Of a stretch of DNA of 64,000 nt, positions 36,905 to 49,066 are shown piece by piece; the first letter of the stretch is position 1, and each line of letters begins with the position of its first letter. The position numbers and the translations under genes were made by a program. The notes beneath the pieces are model-generated. The model was not told the origin of the DNA, searched no databases, and worked only from the letters and a program-made list of their open reading frames with translations. This DNA is from Odocoileus virginianus (Eukaryota > Chordata > Mammalia > Artiodactyla > Cervidae): contig NC_069682.1 in assembly GCF_023699985.2 (NCBI RefSeq), forward strand, positions 31,065,789 through 31,129,788, in the 5' to 3' direction.

Positions 36905-37415
36905 GTGTGACTGAGGGACTGAAGTTTTAATTTTTACTTAGTGTAAATTAATTTGTATTTAAACTGCCACATAGGGCTGGTAGCTACCATACTGAACAGC
37001 ACAAGCATGGAGTGCTGCCATTATTTTCACTTGATTTTCTAGTTAGCATTTAAAAAATTACTCATTTCCTTCAAATCTAACATAGATATTTTAACTGTGG
37101 ATACCACTTCACATATGTACATACAAGTATATACACACTTGTAATCATGGTATGTAAACTTACTAGTTTATTTTCACTTATACCTAACATTTCTCCACAT
37201 TTCTAGAACTGCAATGCCCAATACTGTGGCCACATGAGTATTTAAATTTAAATGCTGTTAAATAAAATTAAAAATTCAGTTCCTAAGGTGCATCAGCCAC
37301 ATTTCACAAGCTCAATAGCCATGTGTGTGGCTAGTGGCTATGATATTAGTGTAAATCATAGGATATTTTCATCAAAGCAAAAAGTTCTCTTGGACAGTTG
37401 TTCTAGAGTTGTCAA
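36905..37415. repeat. Two pieces of an old MER (hAT-type) element
   Basis: 36905-37010 (GTGACTGAGGGACTGAAGTT, then GCCACATAGGGCTGGTAGCT and ATACTGAACAGCAC) and 37205-37415 (CAATGCCCAATACTGTGGCC, then CAATAGCCATGTGTGTGGCT and GAACTGCAATG) carry the GCCACATGTGGCTAGTGGCT-type motif. They are in opposite orientation around unique DNA. The exact family name is uncertain. Confidence 0.5.
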
Positions 37416-38414
37416 AACTTATTATTTAAAGGCAATATTTTACAGTGATGTCCTATAATTAGTCTATAATTAGTCTCTAAACTGGGCATCTTTCTACATA
37501 TATGATTTAAAATTAGCACAATATTTATTTCCTAAATTCCCAAGTGAAATATTTAAACATTACTGTGACTCTGAGTACACATGCCTGAATCACTCCCCAA
37601 GAGTTTGGTGTTACTGCTTACCTTGCAAGATTAGATTCCTTTTAAGAAAATTTAGCCCTTTTAATATAATAGGGCTAGAAAAATCTGTATTTTCAAGTCA
37701 TAATTTGTAGTTTTTTGGTAAGTGCATAGGTAAATATTTCCCCTCATGTTACTCTTATTTCTTTGTTCTCATAATCTGTCATGCTTTTTCTCACATCTAT
37801 GTTAGGATCCTGCAAATTCTGCAATAATACGAGACTGTCATATATGTTATCACTTCCTCTGTAACTTCTGTTTCAGATATTTTCCACAACTTCCAGTGAT
37901 CCTTGTAATTATAATATTTTGATCCAACAAACAGTTTTTTAATATTCAGGGGTATACTTTACCTTGGTGAGTTCTACTAATGCTTCACATATGAGATGTA
38001 AAAGCATTTTCCATGCTACTTTTTAAAAAAATTCCTCTGGTTGTATAAAGTATGGATGAATGCCTTTTCTTGTCTTATCTCTTTTGCAGTTATACCACTA
38101 CCTAATACCATTGAATGAATATCCTTTAAGTGGCCTCTCCTATAATGAAAAATAGTTAAGTTGTTGTAAGTACACGGGACTAAATTTGGATTCCTTATAA
38201 CACTCCTGTAATCCATGTTTTACAAGACAGAAAAAATACTTTTCAGAATCCCTCTAACAAAGGCAACTGGATTAGTTTAGTAAAGAATGAGTAGAAGCGG
38301 GACATGAATGGGACAGTAACGTTTTGCCCAAAGATTAAGATAAAATTTGCTGATTATAGCACCTACTTGAGTCTCTAAACTCACTGAATGCTACATTTTA
38401 AAAAAAAACTGGTA
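37416..38414. other. Unannotated AT-rich sequence
   Basis: A minus-strand donor-like GCAAG|GTAAGC at about 37622 and an acceptor-like TTTTTCTAG upstream bracket a short open stretch (about 37622-37671). Its phases (2 to 1) do not fit the neighbouring candidates. Nothing else is seen. Confidence 0.45.
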
Positions 38415-38765
38415 ATGATAACCCTATATGAGAGACAGCAAAAGAGACACAGATGTATAGGACAGTCTTTTGGTCTCTGTGGGAGAGGGTGAGGGTGGGA
38501 TGATTTGGGAGAATGGCATTGAAACATGTATATTATCACATGTGAAATGAATCGCCAGCCCAGGCTCGATGCATGAGACAGGGTGCTCGGGGCTGGTGCA
38601 CTGGGATGACCCTGAGGGATGGGATGGGGTGGAAGGCGGGAGGGGGGTTTGGGATGGGGAACACATGTACACCCGTGGCAGATCCATGTCAATGTATGGC
38701 AAAACCACTACAATACTGTAAAGTAATTAGCCTCCAATTAAAATAAATGCAAAAAAATAAAAATC
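38415..38765 (+). mobile_element. L1: Bovine-type L1 3' UTR fragment
   Basis: GAGACAGCAAAAGAGACACA, a G-rich stretch with GGGATGGGATGGGGTGGAAG, then ATGTCAATGTATGGCAAAAC and TCCAATTAAAATAAATGC with an A-rich tail. This is the 3' UTR of a relatively young ruminant L1. The Pro-rich antisense frames of 94-103 codons over it are by-products of the G-rich tract. Confidence 0.87.
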
Positions 38766-40699
38766 CAATAGAAGGGACTGATTTTCCATCTGTATTGACA
38801 CTGGCAAAGAAATTACAGTGGCCATGGAGGCAAGAAAGCCGAGGTCGTGAGGGACAGGGATTTGCAGAGGTCACAGCATGAAGGGCATTTCTCTCAGTTC
38901 TCACTGACCAAGAAGTCAGGGGCTCAAGGAAAACTTCTGTCCAAATCTGCAAGCGGCAGAGAATTCTCTTCTACTATCTGAGTTACACGTCTGTTCTTAC
39001 ATCATAACCACTCATGTTTTAAAAGTTTCCCAGTATGTAGTAGAATGAGACTTATCCTCCCTGTTGAATTACTATCAAATAAAGTAAGTCACTAGAAAAT
39101 CTGAAAGCTAGAAGTAAACTGAGAAATCTATTAATTGCTTATAGTGAAGTAATTTGCTAACAATTCTCAAGATTAAGACATAGTTTCTCTTCATTTATTT
39201 AAATCTTAAGATGCTTTTAAAAGTTTTAAGTTTCTTTCAAAAGGTCTAACATCCTTCTCAAATTTATTGGTAAGTATCATGCTTTGTTTGTTACAGTTCT
39301 GAGTGGGGGTCTTTTTCCAGTGTTTTTTCAGTTGGTATAAAGATACAGTATATCCAGAACTTTATTTTTCCTGTTTATAAAAATGGCTTTAAAGCCATAG
39401 GTTTTCTTAATCAGTCATGTCATCTAAAAGTGAAATATTTATTTTTTCTTACTTTGTTAACAGTATTAAATGTAGTTACTGGTGGTTGTTAAATAAACTA
39501 AAAATAACAGTTTTGCTCCCGAATTTAAGTTTATAAATCTAGCAATATTAGATCATCCCTTATATGCTACCCAACTATATAATACTACTCTGCCCTGTGA
39601 TACTGTTTGGCTTGCTGAAGTTCAACTAATCACTCATGACTCAGCACAGAGAAATACATTTGACCAAGTAGAACTTGGCAGAAAAGGGTCCCAGTTCCTA
39701 AATGATCAATACTGTACATGCTAACTATATAAAGTTGTCCTAATACTGACACTGTTCATAAAAAACAAGTAAGAAATATCTTTACTCTATAAAACTCCTG
39801 TAATTACATGGTCACTTCAGTGCTATGTGATCTTCATACCTAAAGTTACTCTTGGATAGTAAACTAGATATTTAAGAGATGATATTAAGAGCACTGGGTT
39901 TATTTCTAGGATGAACTATTTCAGAGAAATCAAAAGTCACAGTTTACAAGGGAAAATTCTTCTTAGAAGAATTTCTAGTAATAAATGTGGATGGTGTAGC
40001 AGATTAAAATATTTGTTATCCTGCAAACCCTAATGATAGAAGTGATTCAGAAACAATCAGCAACAGATGAAACTGCAAGAGGAAAGGGGGAAAGGCTCCA
40101 TGGAGAGACTGGGCTGTTGGCAGTGACCAATTCTAGCACTGCGAAGTGTGTGACAAGCAGACACCGCATGCTCTGTGATGTGATTCAGCATAAAGGCACA
40201 GCTTCATGTATGAGGTATTCCTGTCCACCCCACCTAAACCCTCAAATCAAAGCTCAACCTGAATCTAACCAGGTCTTTTGAACTAACTTCTAATTTGCAG
40301 GAAATGTAGAGGTCAATGGAATGTATTAACTGGGAAGCCACAAGAAAAATCCAGAATAAGGGCTGTTCTATGGGACAACTTCCCCAGCTCCTTTAATGAG
40401 TCAAGAACAGGAAGGAAAGAGAGATGAAGAGAGGAAGGGAAGGAGGAAGGGAGAGGCAAGGAGGGAGGGACGTAGGTAGTGAGGAAGAAAAGACTTTAAC
40501 TATGCAGCCATCCTAACAACCTAACACGACAAGGATTTTGTGTGGATTCTGAACAAACGACCCAAATATCATATGACAATTTTGAATCAAAAGCATGGGG
40601 GACTGAATAGGGACATAGCATCAGCTGATACAAGTAAGTTTTGTTGATTTTGTTTGATGTGATAGAGGTATTGTAGTTACATTAAAAAGTCTTTCTTTC
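38766..40699. other. Unannotated sequence with a purine tract
   Basis: A GGAAGGGA-type purine-rich stretch lies at about 40405-40490. The 82-codon plus frame at 40033-40281 has no supporting feature. The remainder is AT-rich and unique-looking. Confidence 0.5.
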
Positions 40700-40895
40700 C
40701 CTACTGTATAGCACAGGAACTATATCCAATATCTGATGGAAGAGAAAATGAAAAAGAATGTGTATATATATATATGTGTGTGGGTGGGTATGTATGTGCG
40801 TGTATTTATATGGGTAACTGAATCACTTTGCTATATGACAGAAACTACCACAACACTGTAAGTCAACTATATTCCAATAAAATAAACTTTCAAAA
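40700..40895 (+). mobile_element. L1: L1 3'-terminal fragment with internal microsatellite
   Basis: CCTACTGTATAGCACAGGAA, then AACTGAATCACTTTGCTATA and CAACTATATTCCAATAAAAT. A TATATA/TGTGTG repeat has expanded at about 40761-40805 within the element. Confidence 0.85.
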
Positions 40896-42218
40896 AGTCC
40901 TTTTTTATAAAAGAGTTGACCACTGAAGAAGGTAGGAGTAAAAAAGACTTGAGGTCTGGAATCTTCAAAATAGTTGAGAAAACAGGAAGAGGCAGATGAA
41001 GCAACTGTGGCAAAAATTTCTAATTGTTAAATCTGGGCCACAAGTGTAGGGAGTTTATTATACTAGTCTCTATTCCTTTACATGTTTGAAATTTTTCATA
41101 ATTATAGAAACCCAGGCCCCTAGAATATCATCTATTAAGACAAACACAGTCTAAGTAAAAATAGAACTATTATCTACTGCCTTGCCACACATCGAACATG
41201 CTCACCCTGTACAAAGCAAGGGTGCAAAAGATAGCACAGATTGCCCTGTGGTTGGCACGGATGCACCCACGTTGTAAAATAGTCATTTAAAAATTAAATT
41301 TGACTTGCATATGTTGTTACTGTATATATGTGTAAATTCTAGTCCAAAGGTACTTTAGAAAACAAAATATCAGAGAAACAGAACAATCTGTACACCTAAC
41401 AAACAAAGATAAGATATTACGGTTTGTTTGGTACACTGAACCAATGCAAAGGAAAGTATTTTGATATTTTACCTCTTTCATATCTCAATAAACTCATGCT
41501 GCCTTCTAATTTTAATGGTACATATTACACTTGGGTTTGCATTTTCAAAACTATCCCGATTCAAATGACCCCTCCTTTAACCGATATTCTTTTCTCTGAA
41601 TAAGGTTGACTGGTCTCAGCTAAGTGACAGGAGGTTGTGTGTTACAGCCTCACTGTGCAAAATATAAAACAGCATAATATTTTATTCACAGTATGTACTC
41701 AAGTATTCAAGTGAAAGATTTTAACACCCACACAGATATTTGGATTTATATGCTCCTCAAACATTTAAATTAATCTCTATGGGTAAAGTATATGGCAGAG
41801 ATACCCTGAAACATGCCCCTCATGCTCCACCACATCACCACCACCATGGAACCACAGTCACCATTTATCTGTCCCCACATAAAGTGTCCCTAAAGTATGA
41901 GAGAGAACTGTCTACTTGTCTTATTTTCACAGCAATTAGAGATGTTATCATTTTAAAATTCTTGGTTTCACTTTTTCTGTATTAATGATCTCTTAGTGAT
42001 GGATAAGACTTCTTCCAACATGGTAACACAGTAAGCAAATCCTCCACGAATTTTGTCAGTTTTATATTCTTATAAACTTAAGACTTCTTTCATATGTTAG
42101 CATGTTAGTATTTCCTCCAAATAACTTATAAATTTAAATGATATCCTTGTCCAAAAAACATTTGCTTTTAATGCCCTTGCTACATTTTAACATTTAAAAT
42201 GCAGCTGGCATTCTTAAT
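40896..42218. other. Unannotated sequence
   Basis: TTTACATGTTTGAAATTTTT near 41078 may be a scrap of an old LINE 3' end. No exon, RNA gene or other repeat is recognised. The 81-codon plus frame at 41740-41985 has no support. Confidence 0.45.
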
Positions 42219-42420
42219 GTGTGTACAAAGTTGCTTCAGTCATGTCTGATTGTGCGATCCTATGGACTGTAGCTGGCCAGGCTCCTCTGTCCATGGGATT
42301 CTCCAGGCAAGAATACTGGAGTGGGTTGCCATGCCCTCCTCCAGGGGACCTTCCTGACCCACGGTTCAAAGCAGAATTGGCAGGCAGGTTCTTTACCACT
42401 GGCACCACCTGCAAAAGCCT
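42219..42420 (-). mobile_element. Bov-tA: Bov-tA SINE, antisense
   Basis: GTTGCTTCAGTCATGTCTGA at the left, TCCATGGGATTCTCCAGGCA in the body, and TTTACCACTGGCACCACCTG at the right end, the reverse complement of the tRNA-like head. Open frames of 66-73 codons on both strands are SINE-derived. Confidence 0.93.
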
Positions 42421-44312
42421 GTTCTTCTAATTATGACTACAATATCATCTGTAGGTCAACAGACATACAAACCAACTTCCTACATTCACTTGGCTGGGAA
42501 CACATTGGGGCCCATATGTCTTCCACACTGAGGCAAAGCTAGGCAGTACAGAGGATCTGTAACTAGCAGCTCTGGCCACTCCGCTCCCCTTTAGCAGGAG
42601 TAGGTGGTATTTACAGGATTCAGTGAGATCATATGGTAAAGTATATACATACAAGCACAAACCATGCTTGCTTATGTCTTCTCCCTTCAAAGGCTATACT
42701 ACTTGAATCAGTAAACTACTCTGGGAACTCGTGATACAGTTTACAGCTGTAAAGGGCAGAGTTACTATGAACTACTATAATTATTTAACACTAGTTTATA
42801 AAAAGCTAGTTTAAAGGTGTAAAAAATAACTTGGTACCTGCTAGAAATGTTTACTGGAAAAAAATTTTAATCCTATAGCAAGGAAATCAGTTTGAAATTA
42901 GGTAGACTAAAGCAATTTTACATTTCCCTTGTGAAGTTTTATAGACTAGTACATATTTATATGGGAATATTTGAGAAGCCCTGAAATAGTATATATAAAA
43001 ATCAATAATGTATTTTTACTTGACAGTATCATGTAAAATACCATGTAGGACAGAAATCTTTACTCAGCATATAAAATAAAAAGCTTAAATGAATTCTTAG
43101 CTTTTCATTTCAATTAAGAGCAATAATATGGAATGGATATGTACATATAGTGTGTATATATGCATACACACATGCATACATGCACACATATACACATAAT
43201 AAACACATAAAGTGAGGAGACTTGAGATCTGAGATAGCCTCAATTAGAGTAGTTCCTATATCTGTGATCTCTCCATGTATTAGCTGCAGAGCAGGAACTA
43301 GGTCTCAGATCTTCAGCTTGACATCTAAGTGTTCTTTCCATGGTTTTAGTCTTCCTAAGGCCTAAGTACAGTGACAGCATAAATCTTCTGGCTATCATGA
43401 CACTGCTATCGGCAAGGGCTAGACAGCTTAGTAGGTGTTCAGTAACTTACCAAGTTGATTAATTCTATCCAACTGATTAGGGTCATGGGAAATGATACTT
43501 CTAGTGTTGAAATAATTCTCTCTTACTGAGACCTTACAATGTTAGAAATAATTCTATATTGTAAGCAAAAATAAGGACACTAGATTATGAAATACCTATC
43601 TAAAATGTAATTCAAATATTTCATCTGAAAATAATTCATTAAAGTACTTGCACTTATTGTGATAATTAAACTGAATTAATCAACAAATGCAAAAATTTTC
43701 TTTGTACACAGAGGGGTTTAAGGCTGCAAGCTTATAAGTCTCAGTTAACAGTCAAACCCAACTGGTCTGATTCTAGAGCCCAACCTCTTAATCACAACTG
43801 AGAAATGTAAGACTGCTTCATGTAATTTTATAAGCGATCATACAGGATAGGCTTTATGAGTTTGCTCCGCTGATATTCACATTTCTTGATACCTTAGAAA
43901 CTTCAAGTTTCCTTATTTTCAGTAAGCTATACAAAAGCCAAGAATGTGTAAGTCCCTACTAATTTCTAAGACCCATTCTCAAAGGGTTTCTGTTCAATTT
44001 TTATGTCAAAATGAATAACCTCATTTCACAAGAAAAGTAAACTGAATAATGAGCACACTATAGATCAATTCTCAAGGTATCCTTAAGAAATGATGCTTTA
44101 AAAAAAAAGTCACAACTTTACTGTAATTACTAGGTTAATGTCTACCCTTCCTGACAGACTCTAACCTGAGGGTGACATCAGTCATATTTATAATGACACC
44201 CCCCTATGCCTAGTGCAGTGCCTGACACATACAGCAGACTGTCAATAAGAATTTACAGAATGAATGCAATATGCTTTTTCATCTATTATATTCATTTAGT
44301 AAAGATCCCTAG
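42421..44312. other. Unannotated sequence with small MIR/L2 remnants
   Basis: 43145-43200 is an ATGTATA/CACATA simple repeat. 43270-43345, 43425-43450 (CTTAGTAGGTGTTCAGTAAC) and 44205-44265 (TAGTGCAGTGCCTGACACAT) look like MIR or L2 pieces. No exon is supported. Confidence 0.45.
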
Positions 44313-44536
44313 CACGCGTGTGCTAAGTCACTTCAGTTGTGTCCAACTTTTTGTGACCTTACTGACTGCAGCCTGCCTAGTTTCTCCTCTGTCCATGGGA
44401 TTCTTTTGGTAAGAATATTGGAGAGAGTTGCCCTGCCCTCCTCCAGGCAACTGCCTGACCCAGGGATCGAATCCGTGTCTCCTCCACTGGCAGGGTTGTT
44501 TTTTTTTTTTAATCACGAGCGCCACCTGGGGTGCCC
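44313..44536 (-). mobile_element. Bov-tA: Bov-tA SINE, antisense, with internal poly-T
   Basis: CGTGTGCTAAGTCACTTCAG, then TCCATGGGATTCTTTTGGTA and CCACTGGCAGGGTTG. A run of T at about 44498-44511 has replaced the normal GGTTCTTTACCACTA part before CGAGCGCCACCTGGGG. It is otherwise complete. Confidence 0.92.
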
Positions 44537-46367
44537 AAAAGTAGCAACTAAATATTGCTTGTAACATTTATTTTACATAAGACTTAATACATTTTTATCA
44601 TTTTTTAATAAATTAATTTTTAAGATGTCACAATTTTTCTTCAAATGATCCTTTTGATTTTTATCAGCAAGAATTCCTTCTTTATAAACTTCTGCCATAG
44701 GTTCTTAAAAGAGTGGATCTTGAAAGGCACTCCATTTTATTTTCCACATTTAAAAGCTTCTTCTGTCTATGAACTGAAAATGATTTTTTCCTTCCCACCA
44801 TTATAAACAGTAATTTTTATTAAAATTTACCTTTCTCAAACTTCCAATTCCCACCATTGCTAATCACTTATTCTGACAGTGGTAGCCCCGAACAGAAGCC
44901 ACTGTATCACAACATACCTAGCAGATACCAATTGGCTAAACTGAAAAGTTACAGTTACGTCCATCATAAAAGTGATGACTATTAGTAGACTTTTGTTTGC
45001 TTAGAAATGAGGGTCACTTTTCATTCATTTCATTTTTCATTCATTTTAGTAAAAGAAAGGCTATGTATCCCCTTCCATCTGTGATGTTTATGTGAGTGTG
45101 TGGTTAAACATCTTTATGTGACTACATGCCCAATTCTCCACCTGCCCACAGACCACTCAAAGTTCACTGTATAGAACCTAGAAGAGCCATCACAGAAATG
45201 TGATGTCATGAAAACTGCAAGGTCTGCTGCCCTGCCAGCATCATTTTCCTCTAGACACTCCCCTTGGGAGGATGGGAATGACATCTTTCTCCCAGCAGTG
45301 ACAAACTGCCTTATCAGCTGAGCTAAGACCTTCTAATCAGAATACTTGAAAGGCAGGCTGGAGTCCTTCTGAGTATACCCAGGGAAAATTATAACAGAAG
45401 TCACTGCAGAGACTGAAGTCAACATCACAACCTTGAGGAGGAACTTAACAACAGATTTAGCCTGAATTTTTGCCACTTGAAAAACAGTTATAGTTATTTA
45501 ATTTTTTTCAATAGCTTACATATTTTAGTAGTAAATTAGGGGGAAGAACATGTCTAATCTAAAAGTAAACCCTTTTGATTTTAGGTTCTTACTAGATTGC
45601 ATGCTCTGATTCAATCTGCGTTTATATTATCAGCTGAATAAAGAAAAGTGAGTCATCAATGAGTTGTGTTTTTTTTTAATTGTTGACAGATCTAACTTAG
45701 AAACAAACTAACTTTATCATTTTTCAAACATCACTTCCCTTAGACAAGATTCACTGTGTCCTATAGAAAAAGTGTAAATGTTTAGTCATCCAAATGGTCT
45801 ATAATATATATTTTCAAAAATGTAATAAATATGCATATTTCAGAATAAGCTATAAAATAAACAAATTTTACAATTATTTCTTTCAAAAAGGGATAAAAGT
45901 TGATTAAGGAAATCATACTATCATTAAACAATGTCTCCACGTAAAAACTCAATGGTATAAAGTGAGTGATAAATAAATCCCTGTGCTGGCCTGACACTAG
46001 AATAGAATAGCTGCTAAGGAGAGGACAGTGGTTAGTTTATGGATGACATCTATTTTAATAATCTTAAATTCAGCTGAAGAAATCAGGGCCATAATTCACT
46101 GCATTCAATCTTAAAACGTTAAGAATTATCTCCAGAAAATTAAATTCTTAGAAGAACATGACTTTAACGAGGCTTTGCTGCAAATTCTTAAGAACATCTA
46201 AGAAAACAGAATAGCAGCAGAAAAAAATTTCCATGGTTAGAATTCAGTGTTTCTGCATGTTTCAATTAGAAGATATTCATTTAATAAATGATACATATTG
46301 AAAGTTCAGAAGACAAGTCATCAGTTACCTTAATAAAGAAATATGAGATCTCTGCTTTCATGCTTAC
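44537..46367. other. Unannotated AT-rich sequence
   Basis: No repeat, exon or RNA gene is recognised. TTCATTCATTTCATTTTTCA near 45021 is a small local repeat. Confidence 0.5.
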
Positions 46368-46443
46368 CTCACACACCTGCTTATACCTTTCCAAAGTATT
46401 GGTTCCAGTTGCAATTTTATCTACACTGTAATCACCATCTACA
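46368..46443 (-). CDS. Candidate internal coding exon, unidentified gene
   Basis: 76 bases on the minus strand between an acceptor (CTTAAACTTGCAG, with a CTAAC branch-point-like motif about 18 bases before the AG) and a consensus donor (GTGAG|GTAAGC). Only one frame is open: it enters at phase 2, reads VDGDYSVDKIATGTN followed by TLERYKQVCE, and ends at phase 0. Entry phase fits the candidate exon at 55891-55834, and exit phase fits the terminal candidate at 34184-34152. A second AG five bases downstream would give a shorter exon that fits the candidate at 47779-47724 instead. The protein is not recognised. Confidence 0.33.
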
Positions 46444-47660
46444 CTGCAAGTTTAAGGGCAGTTAGGAAGCGCCTCTGTTCTGAATTGCACCACCTTCCTT
46501 TCACAGAGCAGACTACCTATAGACTGAGTGGAGGAAGGACAGATACTGATATCCAGGGTACTACGCTCGCTGTCAGCCTGAGGATGGTGACAGAAGCTGT
46601 GCGAGGTGCTTGTCACACGTGCTATTCCTGACATGTTTGTTATTAAGCTCTAGAAAATACAGTCACATTCAACTAACATCATTTTGACACCTCTAATTGC
46701 AAAAGAAAAATTACCCAAACTATGTCAATCTCAAACATTGTAAGTCTGGCACAGAATCACAATCTATTATTAATATCTGGCCTTCATCACACTGTCCAGT
46801 TATCACAAAGCTACTATGTCCACAGAGACACTCAAGTAAGCTCTGATAAACACTGATTTTGGATTTCAACCTTTATAATTTACTAATTCCAATCCTACCC
46901 ACAGTTACTATAATGAATCATGGATCTGACAGAACACAGATATTCAAATAAAGGGGTATACAGGAGCCAAACACAAAGAGGATAAAACTATTAAGTTTAA
47001 GATCATTTGAAGGACATAAAAATGAAGCCAAATTTGAATTATTTTCTCAGTGCAAACATGTGAAAGGCTGGAGAGAGAGGTCAGATTGTTTCACTACAAT
47101 TTGATACTGTGGTATATTATGAACAGCTACTCCACTTTATTTTGGCTACATAAATATCTTAAGAACTTCATATTTTCCACAGAGGTATAGTAATAATGAT
47201 ACATTTTAAAGGCCTAATGTCAGACTCAGTGTATTTGATTATTTGATATTATACTTTCTTTCTTCCTCCCTATCATCTTATAATGTAATTAAAATGGAAG
47301 CAGGAATCAACAGGCTACTTCACTGCAAAATTTATGACATTTACTTAGAATGAGGAGCAGCTATGAAACTAACTCAGTTTGGTAGAAAGTTTACTCAAGG
47401 AACATTTAAAATACACTATTTTTAAATGATGATTAACTATAGCAGAACTATAAGAAACAAACTGATTTTCACACTTAATATTATTTTCTTATCAACATTA
47501 AGCATTATAAAAATCTCTTATCTACAAAACCATTCCTTACACTTATCTTATTATAGATGTAAATCATAGAAATATAAATTCAAATACTTGGCATTAATTT
47601 TGTCCTAGATTTTAAAAGCTCTAAAATTTTAATTCAAATACAATGGGTTGGTATGATTCA
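46444..47660. other. Unannotated AT-rich sequence
   Basis: Would be intron if the flanking exon candidates are real. No repeat family is recognised. Confidence 0.5.
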
Positions 47661-47700
47661 CACACACACACACACAGACACACACACAGACACACACAGA
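47661..47700. repeat. CA/CAGA microsatellite
   Basis: An ACACACACACAC run with interspersed CAGACACA units. Probably length-polymorphic. Confidence 0.9.
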
Positions 47701-47723
47701 GTAAGTTAAAGGGAAACGCTTAC

Positions 47724-47779
47724 CGTGGGTTTTCTTTTGCCAGTCAGTTCTTCCATAGCTCTCCCAGCAGGGCCTTCCT
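47724..47779 (-). CDS. Candidate (alternative) coding exon, unidentified gene
   Basis: 56 bases on the minus strand with a good acceptor (TTGGCTGCTGTCTACTCGACAG) and donor (CCCACG|GTAAGC). Two frames are open: GRPCWESYGRTDWQKKTH (phase 2 to 1) and EGPAGRAMEELTGKRKPT (phase 1 to 0). The first would follow the candidate at 55891-55834. It joins the exon at 46443-46368 only if that exon uses its second AG. It could therefore be an alternative exon or a chance structure. Confidence 0.22.
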
Positions 47780-48960
47780 CTGTCGAGTAGACAGCAGCCA
47801 AATCACAACATGACTTTTGGATGCTCACATCTTCAGATGGGAGTTTTCAGCCAATTGCCAGTTGAGAATTTAAACTGAAACTAAATTACCCAAACTTTAT
47901 TAAATTGTTTCCACACCCACTAACTGATAATGAGTAAAGACTCTAAGTTGGAAAATTAAGTGAGTTGAGTTTGATTCACCTCTTTTCAAGCAGTCATTAA
48001 CATGTTTAAGAAGAAATGCTAGGATAAAAAATATATCTTCAGAGAACAGTTTTAAGTAAACTTCAATTGTTTCCAAAAAGTTCCCACAATTATTCTGTAA
48101 CCCAAGTTAACACATGACAAAGATGGTATTTATTCAATGATGTATCTATAAACTACAGACTCGCAAATCTAAACTGTCATTGAATCTACCTGAAAACTAA
48201 TTATAATATGGGGAAACACGCTGACAGTATCATCTATATTTATATAAAGTATTTGTTAAATATTCACCTACGTGCAGTCCACACCATTAAGAAGGTAAAG
48301 GTTACACGCCCTGCCTGCAAGCATCATCCTCTGTACTGACAAGAAAAATGTCTGGCTACCACTTCCAATTACGGTGCACCAACAACTCTGCCCCCTTTCT
48401 GCACCAGCTGAGGCTCCTTTTCCCTCAATTATTACAGCTGATCTTTGTAGCACCTGTGAATTATATATGGTCTTCAATCATTGGGCTTTCTGATTAAGTT
48501 GCACAGTCTCTCTCTGTCTGATAGTTCTCAAGTATTTGGCATATTACATTGTTCCCACCTGTGGTTAAGGTATTCCCTCAGATCCCCAGTAGCATTTCTG
48601 CCCAGTTAGAAGTTGGCCCATTCAATAACATTTTTTCCCCTAACAATGTAAAGCTTCAGTAAATATACAATAAAGCTAAAATGAAGACAGGAAAGAAAAG
48701 GAAAACACTGTCTTATCTTCCTGAGGTACCATATTTATTACTGATTAAAAACAGTTTCTGATTGTCACCTATATAAGAGGTGCAGACTCAGTGTACATAA
48801 TTAGACAGTCATGCAGGACTCAGATCAGAACACTGACCATGACACACCCCTATCCTCAGATTCCATGCCCACCCTCCTCTCACACACATGAAGGCACGTG
48901 CACATGTATCTCTAGCCCACCCTGACAGGTTCCTCCCATCAGTAACCTGATATTACATAA
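47780..48960. other. Unannotated sequence
   Basis: A 69-codon minus frame at 48477-48268 is open through a possible acceptor and a weak donor but is not convincing. No repeat is recognised apart from the minisatellite that follows. Confidence 0.45.
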
Positions 48961-49066
48961 GGTATTACATATAAGAGATATTAATACAAGGTATTACATA
49001 CAAGAGATATTAATACAAGGTATTACATACAAGAGATATTAATACAAGGTATTACATACAAGAGAA
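48961..49066. repeat. 29-bp minisatellite, about 3.7 copies
   Basis: Units start at 48961, 48990, 49019 and 49048. Each begins GGTATTACATA and the complete ones end TTAATACAA. The first copy differs by one base (ATATAAG versus ATACAAG) and the last is cut short. Near-identity between copies points to recent expansion. Confidence 0.95.

Noticed and set aside
38381..38708. Pro-rich minus frames of 94-103 codons
   Set aside because: Antisense of the G-rich 3' UTR of an L1. Proline codons arise from the GGG tracts.
43457..43515. Exon-like segment with donor TTG|GTAAGT on the minus strand
   Set aside because: The donor lies in an L2/MIR-like 3' remnant (CTTAGTAGGTGTTCAGTAAC) and two frames are open by chance over only about 50 bases.
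48961..49066. CRISPR-like repeated 29-mer
   Set aside because: Units are directly adjacent with no spacers, in a mammalian genome. It is a minisatellite.
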